Source: Bettongia penicillata ogilbyi (lineage: Eukaryota > Chordata > Mammalia > Diprotodontia > Potoroidae). Taken from it: DNA of 64,000 nucleotides. This document shows positions 36,033 through 47,339 of this stretch, piece by piece. Every line of letters begins with the position of its first letter. Positions within the stretch are counted from its first letter, which is position 1. The stretch spans positions 124,001 through 188,000 of the forward strand of contig JAJHZJ010000251.1 in NCBI GenBank assembly GCA_023548195.1, given 5' to 3'. The position numbers and the translations under genes are program-made. Below the pieces are notes generated by a model that ran no database searches, was not told where the DNA came from, and saw nothing but the letters and a program-made list of their open reading frames with translations.

Positions 36033-39000
36033 GTACATGCTAATTGGGGTCCTTCTCCCTGAGTCTTCATTTCTACCAGGTGATGCCATGTGATGGTTGC
36101 CTCTTCTAAGAGTTCAGACTCAACATCTGAGGTCATATTTATCAATGATGTTGAGTTGTAATCTCTGTCCAAAATCTTTTCCTCTAAACAAGAGTGAGAT
36201 GATCAGAGAAGTTCTATTTATCTAGCTCTAGTAATCTGGCACCCCAGTTTCCAAATAGTCAAAGGAAGGATTATGTTGGTGCCTTATCAAAAAAGGCAGT
36301 ATATGGGGCCATTTTCAAAGGCTGTTTCTTAAGAATCTCTCAGTCCATTCCACTTTGGGGAAACCCATGGAATACTACTTGCTTAGTTAGATTTTAAGTA
36401 AACACTAAATACTGGGAAGAAAGTCTGGGAACTCTTTCATGAGATTACCAGTTTGTTTTATATCCTCCTAAGGTGTGCACATATAGTTCACAGTGAAATA
36501 TTTTTTGCTCATTTCACTCCATTTTGTAAAGAAGCGGGAGGACTATGAGTTCTCTGCATACCCATCTGTATAAGTGGTTTTGCTTATAGTGGTGTATCCA
36601 TTAATTGGGACAATCTACAGTAATTACATTTCCTGGCATATGATATCTTAAGACTTTTATGTCTTTCAAAAATATTTAATGTGTAATGCATCCTCCATTT
36701 CTTGTATTACATTTGTAATTTAGCATTGAGTTCACCGATATAATCTTTAATTCTTAATTCATGAAAACATACTTATGAATTAGATATAAATTTTAAAATA
36801 ATCATTTTTAAAAAATCTAGCCTTGATTATAGCCTACAGATTCTTACTAGGTCTTAAATCAAACAAGTTCTTGGGAACTGAAGCATATTTCTCTCCAGTT
36901 TCTGAATAAATTTCTTAGCTTTTCATGACCTGTAGCATGATGCAAGTTTGCATTGCTATTGAGGAATTCCTGTAATATCAAAGCAATTCTATTTGCCAGT
37001 ATGTCAATAGAATTATCAGAGTTTATTATTTTCTGCAGTTGGGACAAAACTTCTAGGCTTCCTGAATGTAAAAAATTCCTCAAGTATTTTTGGAAGTGAG
37101 TGTTTTGTAGGCTGATGAAGATGGCCAGATCTTGCAAGCTTATCTGGACTTCTGAAAATGGTTTGGAATTAAAAGACCTTGAATGAAAAAATAGGTTCGT
37201 TAGTAAAAAATTAACATTTTCTAATCTGTAGTACATTAGTTTTTATGTGATTTTGCTCATGAAAAGCATTTTTTACTGATAATAAGAGTTAACAACTGAT
37301 TTTCAACTAATCTTATCACGGTTCTTCCAACTTTAAAAAAGTCTACACAGTACTATAGAATGATCAAAAACAATCCTTTCAGTCAAGAGGTTCCTACAAA
37401 GCTTTTTACTTATTTTCTGAGGAATAATCAAGTTATTTTACAGCAATATTTTGTCAGCTGTTAGCATTTTTTTTTTCATTTGGAGTTCACTACCCTTTGT
37501 GCTTTGTTGAGACTATTCTTATTTCTTGTGGATTTGAAAGATGCTTGAAATGTATGACTTTCCCATACCACTGTCATCAATACTTTCAGTAGTTATTGAA
37601 GTGTGATCTTTGACAGATACACTTTTTACAAGTTTCCTTTAAGTAATAGCCCTCCTTTAAAAATCCTACAGAATTAAAAACACAAGAGAATAATGAAAGA
37701 TGTATGTATGGTCCCAAATCCACTATTCAGGTAACCAGAAATCTAAGTGGGGAAATCAGCTTACCTTGTTTCCATTTGGTCAAGGTAAAACTTAGTCAGT
37801 CTGGTGTCCTTAGATGCACACGCATATGATTATTACTGTCACAAAAAGAATCATTTTTTAAAAGGTTTTGCTTGTCCCAAGTAACTGGAACCACAACTTT
37901 CTCTGTTTCAAGAAAGGGGTCTTGGTAGATAATAGGGAGGTAGAATGGTATATATGGAAAGACCATATATAAAACTAAAACTAACAATAAAATTCAGCTT
38001 TTCAAATATTTTTAAAACACTAAATATAAAGATCAGTTTTTATTGCCTAATAATAGGTCAAGGACTCAGAGGTATCCAGGGTCCTCCAGGGAAAATGGGA
38101 CCTCCAGGGCAATCAGGGCCACAAGGACCTCCAGGACAACCAGGCTTGAAAGGAGACACAGGAGACACCTCAGGTAAAGCTCTATCTGCGTTGTACTGGC
38201 CCTAGCCAGGAGGAGGCCATTTAGGGCTTTGGGGCTCAGATCCAGTAAGCAGATGATCCCTCTTCCAAGTATCCTATTACCAGTACAGTCCAATGTCCCC
38301 TTCCATTTTTTCATTATTGGCAAAGCCTCCTTTATGACTCAACACTTTTCCCCTTCCCTACCCTTGCTTCATTGCAGAAGAAACTATGTCTACATAACAC
38401 CTCATATGGTATTAGACTTTTTAAAACACAAGGTTTAATTTGGCTGACCTTTTTTCCCTTTTTCCATAATTTATTTATTATTCTCCATTACAAGTGATAC
38501 TTCTTTGGGAAAGATAGGCAGGAGGGATACATTAGAAAATGTAAGAAATTTTAAAGGAAATGTTATCCACAAAAAAAATTTAAAGACCAGAGTCCAAGGT
38601 AGATCTCAGTTTTCAGCAGTTATAGAAATATCCTACACAAACATACACACATCCATGTATATCAATGTATGTACATATTCTTCCTAACACATTTTTCATT
38701 ATGATTTAGCTGGAGATTCTGTCTCAGCCTTCAGCTGGAAATAGAGTTGAATAATTATTCCTGATAATAATCAAATAGCAAATGATTGGAGGGTTTGATC
38801 CCATTCAAGTAATTTTTCTGTAGCTATTTCTGGGGTATCAAGGAGCCAGCCAGTGAACTGAACTTTAAGACAATTCAGGCAGTGGAAAATATTCAGGAAT
38901 CAGTGTTTTAAAAGAAAACAAACTAAACCTGTCAATAGAAACAGGAAGGGAGAGAGAATCCTCAACCTTTCTTAGTAAAATTGACCAAGGACATCATAAA

Positions 39001-42000
39001 TTTTCCCCAAAATCACAGAAGCTTTGAGGTGGAAGGAACTCAGAGGTCATCTAATATATCCCAGTGTAATGCCTTGGACACAGTAATGCGTATTAAACAC
39101 TAGCTCAGGCCTTTAGTACCTTTCACCTGCTCTATTGAGATAAACTCTTAATTGCTCATCCTTCTGCAAGTCTCCCCTCATTCCAATCTGTCCTCCACAC
39201 AGCTGCCAAAGGCGTTTTCCTGAAGTGAAGGTCTGACCATGAACTCCTCTCCTCAATAAACTCCATCAACTCTCTATTACCTTTGGAATCGAATGTAAGA
39301 TCCTGTTTGACTTTCAAAGACTTTCACAAAGACCTAATCCCAATCTACCTTTCTGACCTTATTACACATTATTTCCCTTCCATGAAGTCAAATCGACCCT
39401 TTCACTGCTTCTCACATATGACATTCCCTTTCCTCACTCTATGCCTTTGCATTGGCTATATCCCATGCCTGGAGTTTTTTTGCCACTTCACTGCTACCAC
39501 TAAGAATCTTTCTACTTCAAAATTCTACTCAAATGAATTCTACTTCCATTTGAAACCTTTCCTGATTCCCCTTAGCTGCTAGTGTCTCCTCCCAAATATA
39601 CATATACATATTTACTTGGTATACACTTTACATATCTACATATTTATGTGTATGTCAATAAATAAAACTTCTTGAAGGTAGAGATTGTTACATTTTTGTC
39701 TTGTATCCCTCATGCCTAACACAGTGCTTAATAAATATTTGATTCCGCGGGTGTGGGAAACGAGCATATGTGTCAGGAACGTGCTAAGTTCTAGGGCTGT
39801 AGACAAAGTCTACATGCAACAACAGTCTTTGCTCCCAAGGAGTTGCCAGAATTGTGGGGAAAAGCCTTTAAATAGCTAGGTACATGACTTTTGAAAGAGT
39901 CCAGGTGAGATAGGGACTGTACTAGGGATGTGACTATATGAAAGGAAAGGAGGGGAACTATGTGAGAGGTGTAGTAAAGGTAAAAAATGACAAGATCTGG
40001 CAATAAAGTAATTGGAGAGGTGGGGTAGGTGAATGTGATGACATTGGTGTTGAAGGCATAGGAAAGTGGAAAGATGTTAATGCTCTTTACAGGGACAGGA
40101 ATGAACAGAACAGGGCAGAGCTTGGGAGTGAGATAATGAGTTCTGCTGAGTTTGAGGTTTCTATATGACATACAGTTTGAGATATATGACTATTAGTTCA
40201 AAAGAGAAAGTAGAGCTAGATATATAGGTCTGGGAATCATCTGTATAGATATGCTCATTGAGCTTTTGGTAACTGATGGGATCACCAAATGAGCTAGTAT
40301 AATAAAAAGTAAAAAGAGAAGAGGAACAGAGCCTTAGGGGTAACCTAAGGTGAGAGGATTGATGGTCAAACAGATAGGAGGAGAACCAGGAGAGAATGGT
40401 ATCACAAAAAATTTGAGAGAGTACCCAGAAGGCAATTGACATTATCAAATGCAAAGGCCAGTAGTTGGCTCTGAGAAATCAGCAGTAACTCTGGAAAGAG
40501 AAGTTATCTTTGAGTGAAGCTGGCAGCAATCTTGCAAGAGTTTAGAAGTCTGTGGAGAAACAGATCAGTACGATAACACTCTCCTAATTGTTTTGCTTCT
40601 AGTTTTCCTGAATAAGCTATTAACCTTGGAAAGAAAAATCCAGCATCTTGAAACACAACTGGAAAATATCAATGAGTGTAAGCTAACCATTCATGAAAGT
40701 GGTATTTTTTCTTCCTACTCTGCTCTACAATTAACTCTAAGCCAAAGGCTGTAAATGTTAATGGGAGTTAAAAGATCTTCACCATCCATTAATAGGCTAT
40801 TGGAAAACATTCAGGGAAACTTGATTAGGGGAGGCTTATTTTATAGGAAGACCTACACCTTTTGTTAATTGCTAGTGAGGCACTGAGTCAGGACTGTCCT
40901 GCCTTCCTGCTCTGAAAAGTGTACATATACTTTGAAGTGAGGTTTTTGCTTTGGGGAGGGGTCTACTCATTGGAAGAAGGTTCGTATGCCAGATGAGACT
41001 CTGGATAGCCATTAAGGAGCCCCCCGGCTTTGAAAACACGGATGTTGGTGCTTCTCTCTCTGGTAGCTATGTATATGTGTAATGGTCAGGCAGTTGGATA
41101 TAAAGTTGAAATAATAATATACATGACAGGGAGACTCAGCAGCAGGCTGATCTGGTCCCAAGTACTGTCTGTGTAACCTCAGGCAAGTCAATTTAATCTC
41201 TCCTTATCTCTCAGTGCCCCAAAGCTACTCTCAGAGGCTGTAAATTGCCAAGCAGATGCCAATCTCCTCTGATAGAGTTTCAGTTTTAGTACTTTCTTAT
41301 ATTAATAAAATCACAGGTGAAAAAATAGTATATCAAATTGTGTTCCAAATACCCAAATCCCCATTGGGGAATAGGAGGAAACCAAATCTGCTGAAGAAAT
41401 TTGACACCATTTGAGGAATTCTTCAGTAGCTATTGAAGTGCTTAGTAGCTAAACTTTGAATCTCAAAGCAGTTCAGGCAAAGGGAAATCTTCAGAGCTCA
41501 TCAATTCAATAGAAACAAATGAATGACAAATATAGGGTAAAGAGGTAGAGAGTAAGATAGAGAATACCACCATCCTTTCTTATTCAAGGTCTATGAGCCC
41601 TTTTATAAACTGGCCTCTAAAATCATAGGCTCTTAAAGGTAGAAGGAATCTGAGAGGTCACCTAATGAAATCCAACATAGTTTCTTGAACATAGTAGGTA
41701 TATATAAAGGTTTATTGAATACAAATATAGGAGTCCCCTCGGTGATATTCTTAATAGCTGATCACGCAATTCCCTGCCTGAACATCTCTATGAATGGCAG
41801 CCTATACAGGCTATAATTAATTGGTTCTATTAGAAATTATTTTCTTATATTAAGCCCAAATCCACCTACCCGTAAGGTCCATTGATTGATTCCATACCCA
41901 GTGCTGCCCTCTAGTGTTATACAGAATCAACTTCTATGTCTCATGATAACTCATTTCCTTTGTTTCTAGCTTTTCTCAGACTGGTCACAGACTCAAATAA

Positions 42001-44457
42001 AAAAATCCAGACCCTCCAAGCTCAAGTGGACAAGAACCAAAAAAGTAAGTTAGCTCTTCATGATGATGGTGTCCTTTCTTGCTCATGTGTTCTTTGGGGG
42101 ACTTTAAGCCAGAAGTAGCAGTTTTCTATGGGAAAATGAGTTTAGTGAGAAAAGTGCGAGTTGAGCCACAATCTGATATCAAAACTCAGATGGCCTTAGG
42201 ATAGCCACTTAAACTAACCTCTCTAAGCCTCAATATGTTCACCTACAAAAACAGAAATAATACTAACCTACCTCCTGGGGTTGTTGAGGGGAAGAAAAGC
42301 ACCTTGTAAACTGAAAAACCCCTAGAAATGTGAGTTATTAATAGTGTTCCACAAATAATGGAAAGAGCTTTGAACTTAGAGTGAGAAAATCTAGGGAAAC
42401 AGGAAAAATCTGGCTCCATAATCAGAAGCCCTGGGTTCAGATTCCACCTCTGACACTTCCTACCTATGACTTTGAGAATGTCAATTATTCATGGAAATAA
42501 TTGCAAAATTGAGCCTATGAAGGATGTCCCTTCTGATGTCCCTTCCTGTTTAGATTTATAATCCAATGGTTTGGAGTTTAGTTCTACCATTTTCTAGTAA
42601 GGTGATTATAGATAATTCTTCAAACATCAGTTCCTTAGTCTTTAAGGAAGAGATAATAATCCTAGAGTACAGGTACTCCAGTTCAAAATATCAGGAGGTA
42701 CTTTCCTCCCACCAGCCACAGCTGAAATATAGTTCACAAAATGCTTAAATACATTACTTAATTTGAGCCTTTCAGTCAAACCTATGGAATAGCTACCACT
42801 AGCAGTAGTAATATTGGTAGTAGTAGCAGTAACTGATATTTCTATAGAGTTCTGAAACTGCAGAGGTAATTCACCTACATTATCTCATCACAGGCTCATG
42901 ACAACCCTGTGAGGTAGGAACTACAGGCAAAATTATCCTCATTTTATAAATGAGGAAACTGAGGCTCAATGAACTTAAGGGATGTACCCAGGGTCATAGA
43001 ACCAATTGGGATTTGAACTCAGGTCTTTCCCCTGACTCCCAGCCTAAAATTCCCACCAGTACACCAACCATGCTGAGGCAAGAGCTTTACACACTAAAAA
43101 ACACTATCTGTGAGCTATTTTTTTGTGAGTCATATTATAAGACATCTGTGATGTCATCATTGTGGGGAAATACTGGTGAAAAACTCCTTTCACTGACAGA
43201 TTTGCAATGGCCACTCCAGTTGCCCTATAATGGATAATTTTAGAGATTTATTTAGGGCATAGAGTTACATGATTTGGCCACACCCATATGGCCAGTACAT
43301 GTTCATTGTCAAATTTGAATCCAAACCTTCCTTATTCCCAGGCCAGTCCTCTCTTCACCATATCACACTGCCTCTCATGATTGTTTTTGTTAATAAGGGA
43401 GGAAAATAGCAAATAGCTAAGAGTTCTAATCACACATTTACTCTGAATCACAGCTTCTCCTATCAGCTACTCTGTGTCCCTTTCCCAGTCTAGTCGATCT
43501 TTAATCTTTAGCTGTAATAAATCTGCTCACTTCTCTTTGGCCTGCCTATCCTGGGACAAGTGTTCTTTGATGTTTGTTTATTTTCTCATGGTTTCAGTTC
43601 TATTGAGAAAGACTCCTTGGTCTTGCCCAAAGGTTTTTCTTTGATTCACAAACCAAGCCCTTCCAACACCTAAATTATGGTCTTCATCCAAATCACACTG
43701 CCTCTACAATGTAGGGTCTAGCCCTTATACTACCAGAACTGAATCTCATGGCTAAACAAGGGGTTCTTAACTCAAGGTCCATAGACCACTAAAAGGTATG
43801 CAGATAGATTTCAGGGGATCTTTAGGATGAGAAAACAATTTCATCTTTATGTTCACCTAACTAAAATTTAATATTTCCTTCAATTATTTAAAAATATTAA
43901 TCTAAAAAGGGATCAATAGGTTTACCAATTGCCAAAATGGTCCACAAAACACACAAAAATGATTAAGAACTCCTGGTGCTGAACAAATGTGATTATGTCT
44001 CTCCTGAGGTAGCCAGTTCCAGAAAGGCATTTGCCTTTTTCCTGGGGTGAACTTGTCAACCATGTTAATCTCATCTACAGCTCTGATCTTCTCATTGGGC
44101 AAAAAGACTGGGGAAAAACTGTTCCTTACCAATGGAGAAAAAGCCACTTTCGACAGAGTGAAAGTTCTTTGTGAGCAGCTTAAGGCTGCCGTTGCAACCC
44201 CAAAGAATGCCAAGGAGAATAAAGCTATCCATGATTTGGCCAAAGGCACCCCTCCTTTCCTGGGCATCACAGACCAAGTGCAAGAAGGAAAGTTTGTATA
44301 TATGACAGGGGAAAGTGTTACCTACACTAACTGGAAGGAGAATGAACCTAATAATTACGGATCTGGGGAAGACTGTGTTACAATGAACAATGACGGATTA
44401 TGGAATGATATATCCTGCACAGCTTCTTTGCTGGTTGTCTGTGAATTACCTGCCTGA
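35852..44457 (+). CDS. MBL1: Mannose-binding lectin (MBL-type collectin), 5 coding exons, 274 aa
   Basis: A secreted collagen-like lectin that should bind mannose/GlcNAc sugars on microbes and recruit lectin-pathway complement proteases. Exons: 35852-36032, 38057-38173, 40603-40677, 41970-42044, 44081-44457; every junction is phase 1 with GT/AG. Protein: signal peptide about 1-18; Cys-rich start (C30, C31, C36); Gly-X-Y collagen 37-98 with the MBL kink (an extra GQ at 61-62) at the exon 1/2 join; neck 100-150; C-type lectin domain 151-274. The domain has C180, C248, C262 and C270, EPN at 238-240 (mannose type) and WND at 257-259. Exon 2 has the length (117 bp) of human MBL2 exon 2. The wording around SGEDCV and LWNDISC and the end in ELPA are closest to rodent MBL1. 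The SP-A relic 9 kb downstream also suggests the MBL1/SFTPA cluster. MBL2 is the alternative. Oddity: two neck exons where MBL has one, making the protein 26 aa longer than human MBL2. It appears intact. Confidence 0.85.
36860..37236 (-). other. Unidentified 125-codon open frame in collectin intron 1
   Basis: A minus-strand frame of ordinary, non-repetitive composition (a Leu/Ile-rich helical look, with [12 protein letters not shown] and [14 protein letters not shown]) in DNA that is otherwise AT-rich intron. An in-frame stop lies only three codons above its ATG. I recognise no family. It may be a fragment of a processed pseudogene or chance. Confidence 0.3.
38057..38173 (+). CDS. MBL1: Collectin exon 2: collagen repeats
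   Basis: 117 bp, encoding the second base of codon 61 through residue 99. It opens with the MBL hallmark QGLRG-QGPPGK and gives twelve Gly-X-Y triplets. Acceptor 'taataatag' has a weak pyrimidine tract; donor is 'ctcag/gtaaag'. Confidence 0.85.
38788..39110 (+). repeat. Intron duplication unit A (5' flank of neck exon 1)
   Basis: Diverged but collinear with 41395-41725: 'gtagctatttctggggtat', 'caattcaggcagtggaaaat', 'aacctttcttagtaaaattg' and 'ggaaggaactcagaggtcat' each have a counterpart in the same order. Confidence 0.7.
39130..39745 (+). mobile_element. L2 LINE, ORF2 3' end and 3' UTR
   Basis: Ordered sense L2 wording: 'tctgaccatgaactcctctc', 'aatctacctttctgacctta', 'cctttgcattggctatatcc', 'cttgaaggtagagattgtta', then 'cttaataaatatttgattcc'. 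It lies in collectin intron 2 between unit A and neck exon 1. Confidence 0.75.
39760..40560. other. Collectin intron 2, unidentified sequence
   Basis: Purine-rich plus strand with wording such as 'gttctgctgagtttgaggtt' and 'gaacagagccttaggggtaa', which looks like an interspersed repeat, but I cannot name the family. No exon. Confidence 0.35.
40603..40677 (+). CDS. MBL1: Collectin exon 3: first neck (coiled-coil) exon
   Basis: Acceptor 'ttgttttgcttctag', donor 'gagt/gtaagc', 75 bp, phase 1 at both ends. Encodes [19 protein letters not shown] and six more residues. L6, L9, I13, L16, L20 and I23 of the exon keep perfect 3-4 spacing, as expected of a trimerising collectin neck. A second GT two bases upstream of the chosen donor would break the frame and is a poorer splice match. 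Confidence 0.8.
41395..41725 (+). repeat. Intron duplication unit B (5' flank of neck exon 2)
   Basis: Counterpart of 38788-39110: 'cagtagctattgaagtgctt', 'agcagttcaggcaaagggaa', 'catcctttcttattcaaggt' and 'agaaggaatctgagaggtca' in the same order and orientation. Confidence 0.7.
41901..41920 (-). promoter_or_regulatory. CTCF-like core motif in collectin intron 3
   Basis: On the minus strand 'actagagggcagcac' fits the CTCF core. It sits 50 bp before neck exon 2. Motif only. Confidence 0.3.
41970..42044 (+). CDS. MBL1: Collectin exon 4: second neck (coiled-coil) exon
   Basis: Acceptor 'cctttgtttctag', donor 'aaaaa/gtaagt', again 75 bp and phase 1 at both ends. It encodes [18 protein letters not shown] and six more residues. 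FL, KIQ-L and Q fall at the same positions as in exon 3, and the first 75 bp of the following intron also align with the intron after exon 3. It is a tandem copy of the same exon. Confidence 0.8.
42215..42345 (+). mobile_element. MIR fragment
   Basis: 'ctctaagcctcaatatgttc' and 'ctcctggggttgttgagggg' are MIR middle and end wording. Confidence 0.5.
42825..43080 (+). mobile_element. MIR, nearly complete
   Basis: 'tctatagagttctgaaactg' leads into 'cctcattttataaatgagga', 'aactgaggctcaatgaactt' and 'ttgaactcaggtctttcccc'. Intronic in the collectin gene. Confidence 0.75.
43081..44080. other. Collectin intron 4, remainder
   Basis: A MIR-like end is seen near 43260-43375 ('ttgaatccaaaccttcctta'). 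Other text is unassigned. No extra exon was found. Confidence 0.4.
44081..44457 (+). CDS. MBL1: Collectin exon 5: C-type lectin domain and stop
   Basis: Acceptor 'aatctcatctacag'. Encodes residues 151-274 with the four domain cysteines, EPN (238-240), the E-D pair of the calcium site and WND (257-259), then TGA at 44455-44457. EPN predicts mannose/GlcNAc rather than galactose binding. A possible ATTAAA poly-A signal lies at 44585-44590. Confidence 0.9.
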
Positions 44458-44639
44458 ACAGGTACCTTATTGTGGACTGAATGTTGAGGTCTTTTATCTG
44501 TGTCTTGATATCATTGACACCCAAAACAAATGCTGGAACTTTGTAAGCTTGAAGTTCAGTTGCCATTTTCTGTTTAAACTCATAATTAAAATACCTAACT
44601 TACTCTTAATTTTCTCATATAGATTTATATTGGAAGTGT

Positions 44640-44760
44640 TATCTCATTAATATGTACATGTATATACTAGGGAAATAGTAAGAATGAGAAACACATACAT
44701 TGTATGTATGTATACATGTATATACTAGGGAAATAGTAAGAATGAGAACACATACGTTGA
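44640..44760 (+). repeat. Short direct repeat in 3' flank
   Basis: 'tactagggaaatagtaagaa' and its surroundings, including 'tgtatata', occur twice about 60 bp apart. Confidence 0.75.
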
Positions 44761-45009
44761 CCTAGAAAGAAAAATCAAGAAAATATAATTCTATAATCAA
44801 AAGCTTTGTTAATTTAAGTAGATTTATGAGCAGTATATATTCATGGCATGTTTTGACAAGAGTCACCTTGAGTCTTACCATCATTCTCAAAGGCTAATCT
44901 CAAGCTTGGCCCTTATGTAAGAGTATAGAATATAATCTCAGAATGAAAGTATTCTGAGGAATCTTAGATCTCATTTCATTCAAATTACACGTTTGGTAAA
45001 TTGGGAAAC

Positions 45010-45500
45010 TGAGGATCATCACGTCACATGCCTACTCCATAAACTTCAGTAGCTCCTACTGCCTCCAAGATCAAATACAAAATCCTTTGGCATTCAAAGC
45101 CCTTCATAACCTAGCCTCCTCCTATTTTCCCAGTCTATTTACACCTTACTCTCTCTGTAAGGATCCAGTGACATTGACCTCCTTGCTGTTATATGAACAA
45201 GACTCCATTTCTGAGCTCCATGAAATTTCTCTGACTGCCTCCCATCCCTGGAATGCTCCCCCTCCTCATCTCTGCCTCCTAGTTTCCTTCAAGCCCAGCT
45301 AAAATCCCACCTGTCACAGGAAGACTTCTTTTCCTTTCTTTTCCCTTAATTTGAGAGTAGGACTCCATCTATTATTTCCAGTTAATCCTGCATATGTTTG
45401 CACATATTTGTTTTCTTTCTGTCTCGCTCATTAAATTGTGAATTCCTTGAGGACAAGGACTATTTCTTACCTCTTTTTTTATGTAAATAAAATTGACCGA
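45010..45500 (+). mobile_element. L2 LINE, ORF2 3' end and 3' UTR
   Basis: 'tcagtagctcctactgcctc', 'ttcaaagcccttcataacct', 'cccatccctggaatgctccc', 'ccttcaagcccagctaaaat', then 'tgaattccttgaggacaagg' in L2 order. Confidence 0.8.
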
Positions 45501-46570
45501 CTGAAATCTGAACCAATAAAATGAATTGCCCAAGGTGGTAAAACCACTAGAACCAGATCTATTTAATGTCAAATTTCTCACTTTCCAAGAATTGTCACAA
45601 TTTTGGTCAAAGGTTCATTTTCACTTCCTTTTCTATGTTTTAATTCATAACTAACTGTCCCAGAAGACTCCCAGCACTCCCATCCCACTGTTTCCCCATC
45701 CCCTTTAGCTCCTCCAGGTGTTTCCAGTAAAGGGCCCTGCCCAACATCAGGGGGTTCCCAGCACTTCTGCCTCAGATGATGTATTTTGGCAGACATTACA
45801 AAGAACACCAACATTACTTGCCTATGGAGTCAGAAGAGCAGTGGAGCTAAAATTACTCATTGGGCGGTTGTTTTCTTAACCTAACAGCACAGCATGTAGT
45901 CAGTCAGTCATTAAGTTCTTATTATGTATATTCCGAGAAAGGAAAAAACAGTCCCTATCCTCAATACATTCTAATGGGGGGCATATATTCTAATGGAGAA
46001 GGCCTCATGTAATTAGCTACGGACACTGAAGATATTTACAGAATAGATAAAAGTAATCTGAAAGAAGGCATTAGGTGGGGCAGTTGGGGCTGGGAAAGCC
46101 CCTCGGCCTTGCCTGCAGAAGGCGAGATATTAAAGGAAGCCAACAGAGTCAGAGTCAGAGGTGAGAGAGAAGAGCATTCCAGTTGTCTCTGACATTCAAG
46201 CAACAGAAAGTAGGCTAATGTGGCTGGATGGCAGAGTATTCAGCAACAGCCCACTTTTATGGAGACTTTATACAATGTCTTCTTTCCAACATTTCTGTGA
46301 AGAGATCCACTCAAGGATATTTCCACATCTATAGAGCTACAAAAAATCTTAGATACCAACTAGTAGGTGACTGTATATTGACTATTATCTCTGCTTTTGT
46401 ATTTGTAACCCCAATGCTTTTTCTATCTATCCATTCAATCAATGCTTCAACTGGCAGTGGAGAAGGAACAAAAAGTCTCATCTGGAAACGTAACTAAGCC
46501 GTCCTTTCACGGACAAGTGTGTCACCCATTCTACAAGGCTCTTTTGACCTTGAGGACAATGTGTCCACAG
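45500..46570. other. Non-coding, weak repeat text
   Basis: 45900-45990 resembles a common marsupial repeat ('cagtcattaagttcttatta'). No gene signal was found. Confidence 0.35.
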
Positions 46571-46576
46571 TAAGCA

Positions 46577-46598
46577 ATCACACACACACGCACGCACG

Positions 46599-46640
<42 letters not shown>
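46577..46640. repeat. (CA)n/(CGCA)n microsatellite
   Basis: CACACACACG-CACG units grade into an uninterrupted CA run. Confidence 0.9.
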
Positions 46641-46641
<1 letters not shown>

Positions 46642-46809
46642 TTCTTCCTAAAAGCAAGGATGTCTGTTTACTGAACACAGAGGAGTCATCTAGATATTGA
46701 TTACTTCAGGAAAACATTAGCTCAAAGATAAATATGCTAGAAAGCTTCATTGCATGGGAACCATGCAGAAATGAACATACACAGAAAAACAATGATTCAT
46801 TCTTTTTTT

Positions 46810-47085
46810 GCATAGTAATAGCTAACATTTGTATAGAACTTACTATGTGCAAAGCACTATGCTGAACACTTTATAATTTTCATTTCATTTGATTCTTACA
46901 AAAATCCTGGGAGTTAGATGCTATTATTATCCCATTTTACAGATGAGGAAACTGAGGCAAATAATAGTTAATTGACGTGCCCAGAGTCACACAGTTAGTA
47001 TCTGAGAGTGGATTTGAACTCATGTCTTCCTGACTCCAGGCCCAGCACTCTCTCCACTCTGCCATCTATCTACCTCATTGCCAAT
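46810..47085 (+). mobile_element. MIR, nearly complete
   Basis: From 'taatagctaacatttgtata' through 'cattttacagatgaggaaac' and 'agtcacacagttagtatctg' to 'cttcctgactccaggcccag'. Confidence 0.85.
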
Positions 47086-47339
47086 GTTATTTTGAAATTT
47101 TTAGGGGGAGGATAAGAGAGAGGGAAAGGAAAACTGCCATCCTGACCCATTTTATTGCCAGTGGGAAGGAGACACATATTACTATGGCCATGAGTAATAA
47201 AATTTAATACACAAACTGAATGAATCCATAGTATATAGCAAGATTTTTCTGATGGACTGTTTCAAGTTTACATCACTGTTCCCTTTCCTGGCCAAAATCC
47301 TAGGAAAGAAAAAACCTATTTATAATCACTGCTTCCATT

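Noticed and set aside
40603..40677. Alternative donor two bases upstream in neck exon 1
   Set aside because: It would leave phase 2 and put the next exon in a frame with an early stop. The 'gtaagc' site keeps phase 1 and is the better donor.
35852..44457. Reading the collectin as SP-D or SP-A
   Set aside because: The collagen region is short, has the MBL kink and MBL exon lengths, and the lectin domain has the MBL wording SGEDCV and LWNDISC. SP-D has a far longer collagen part over several exons.
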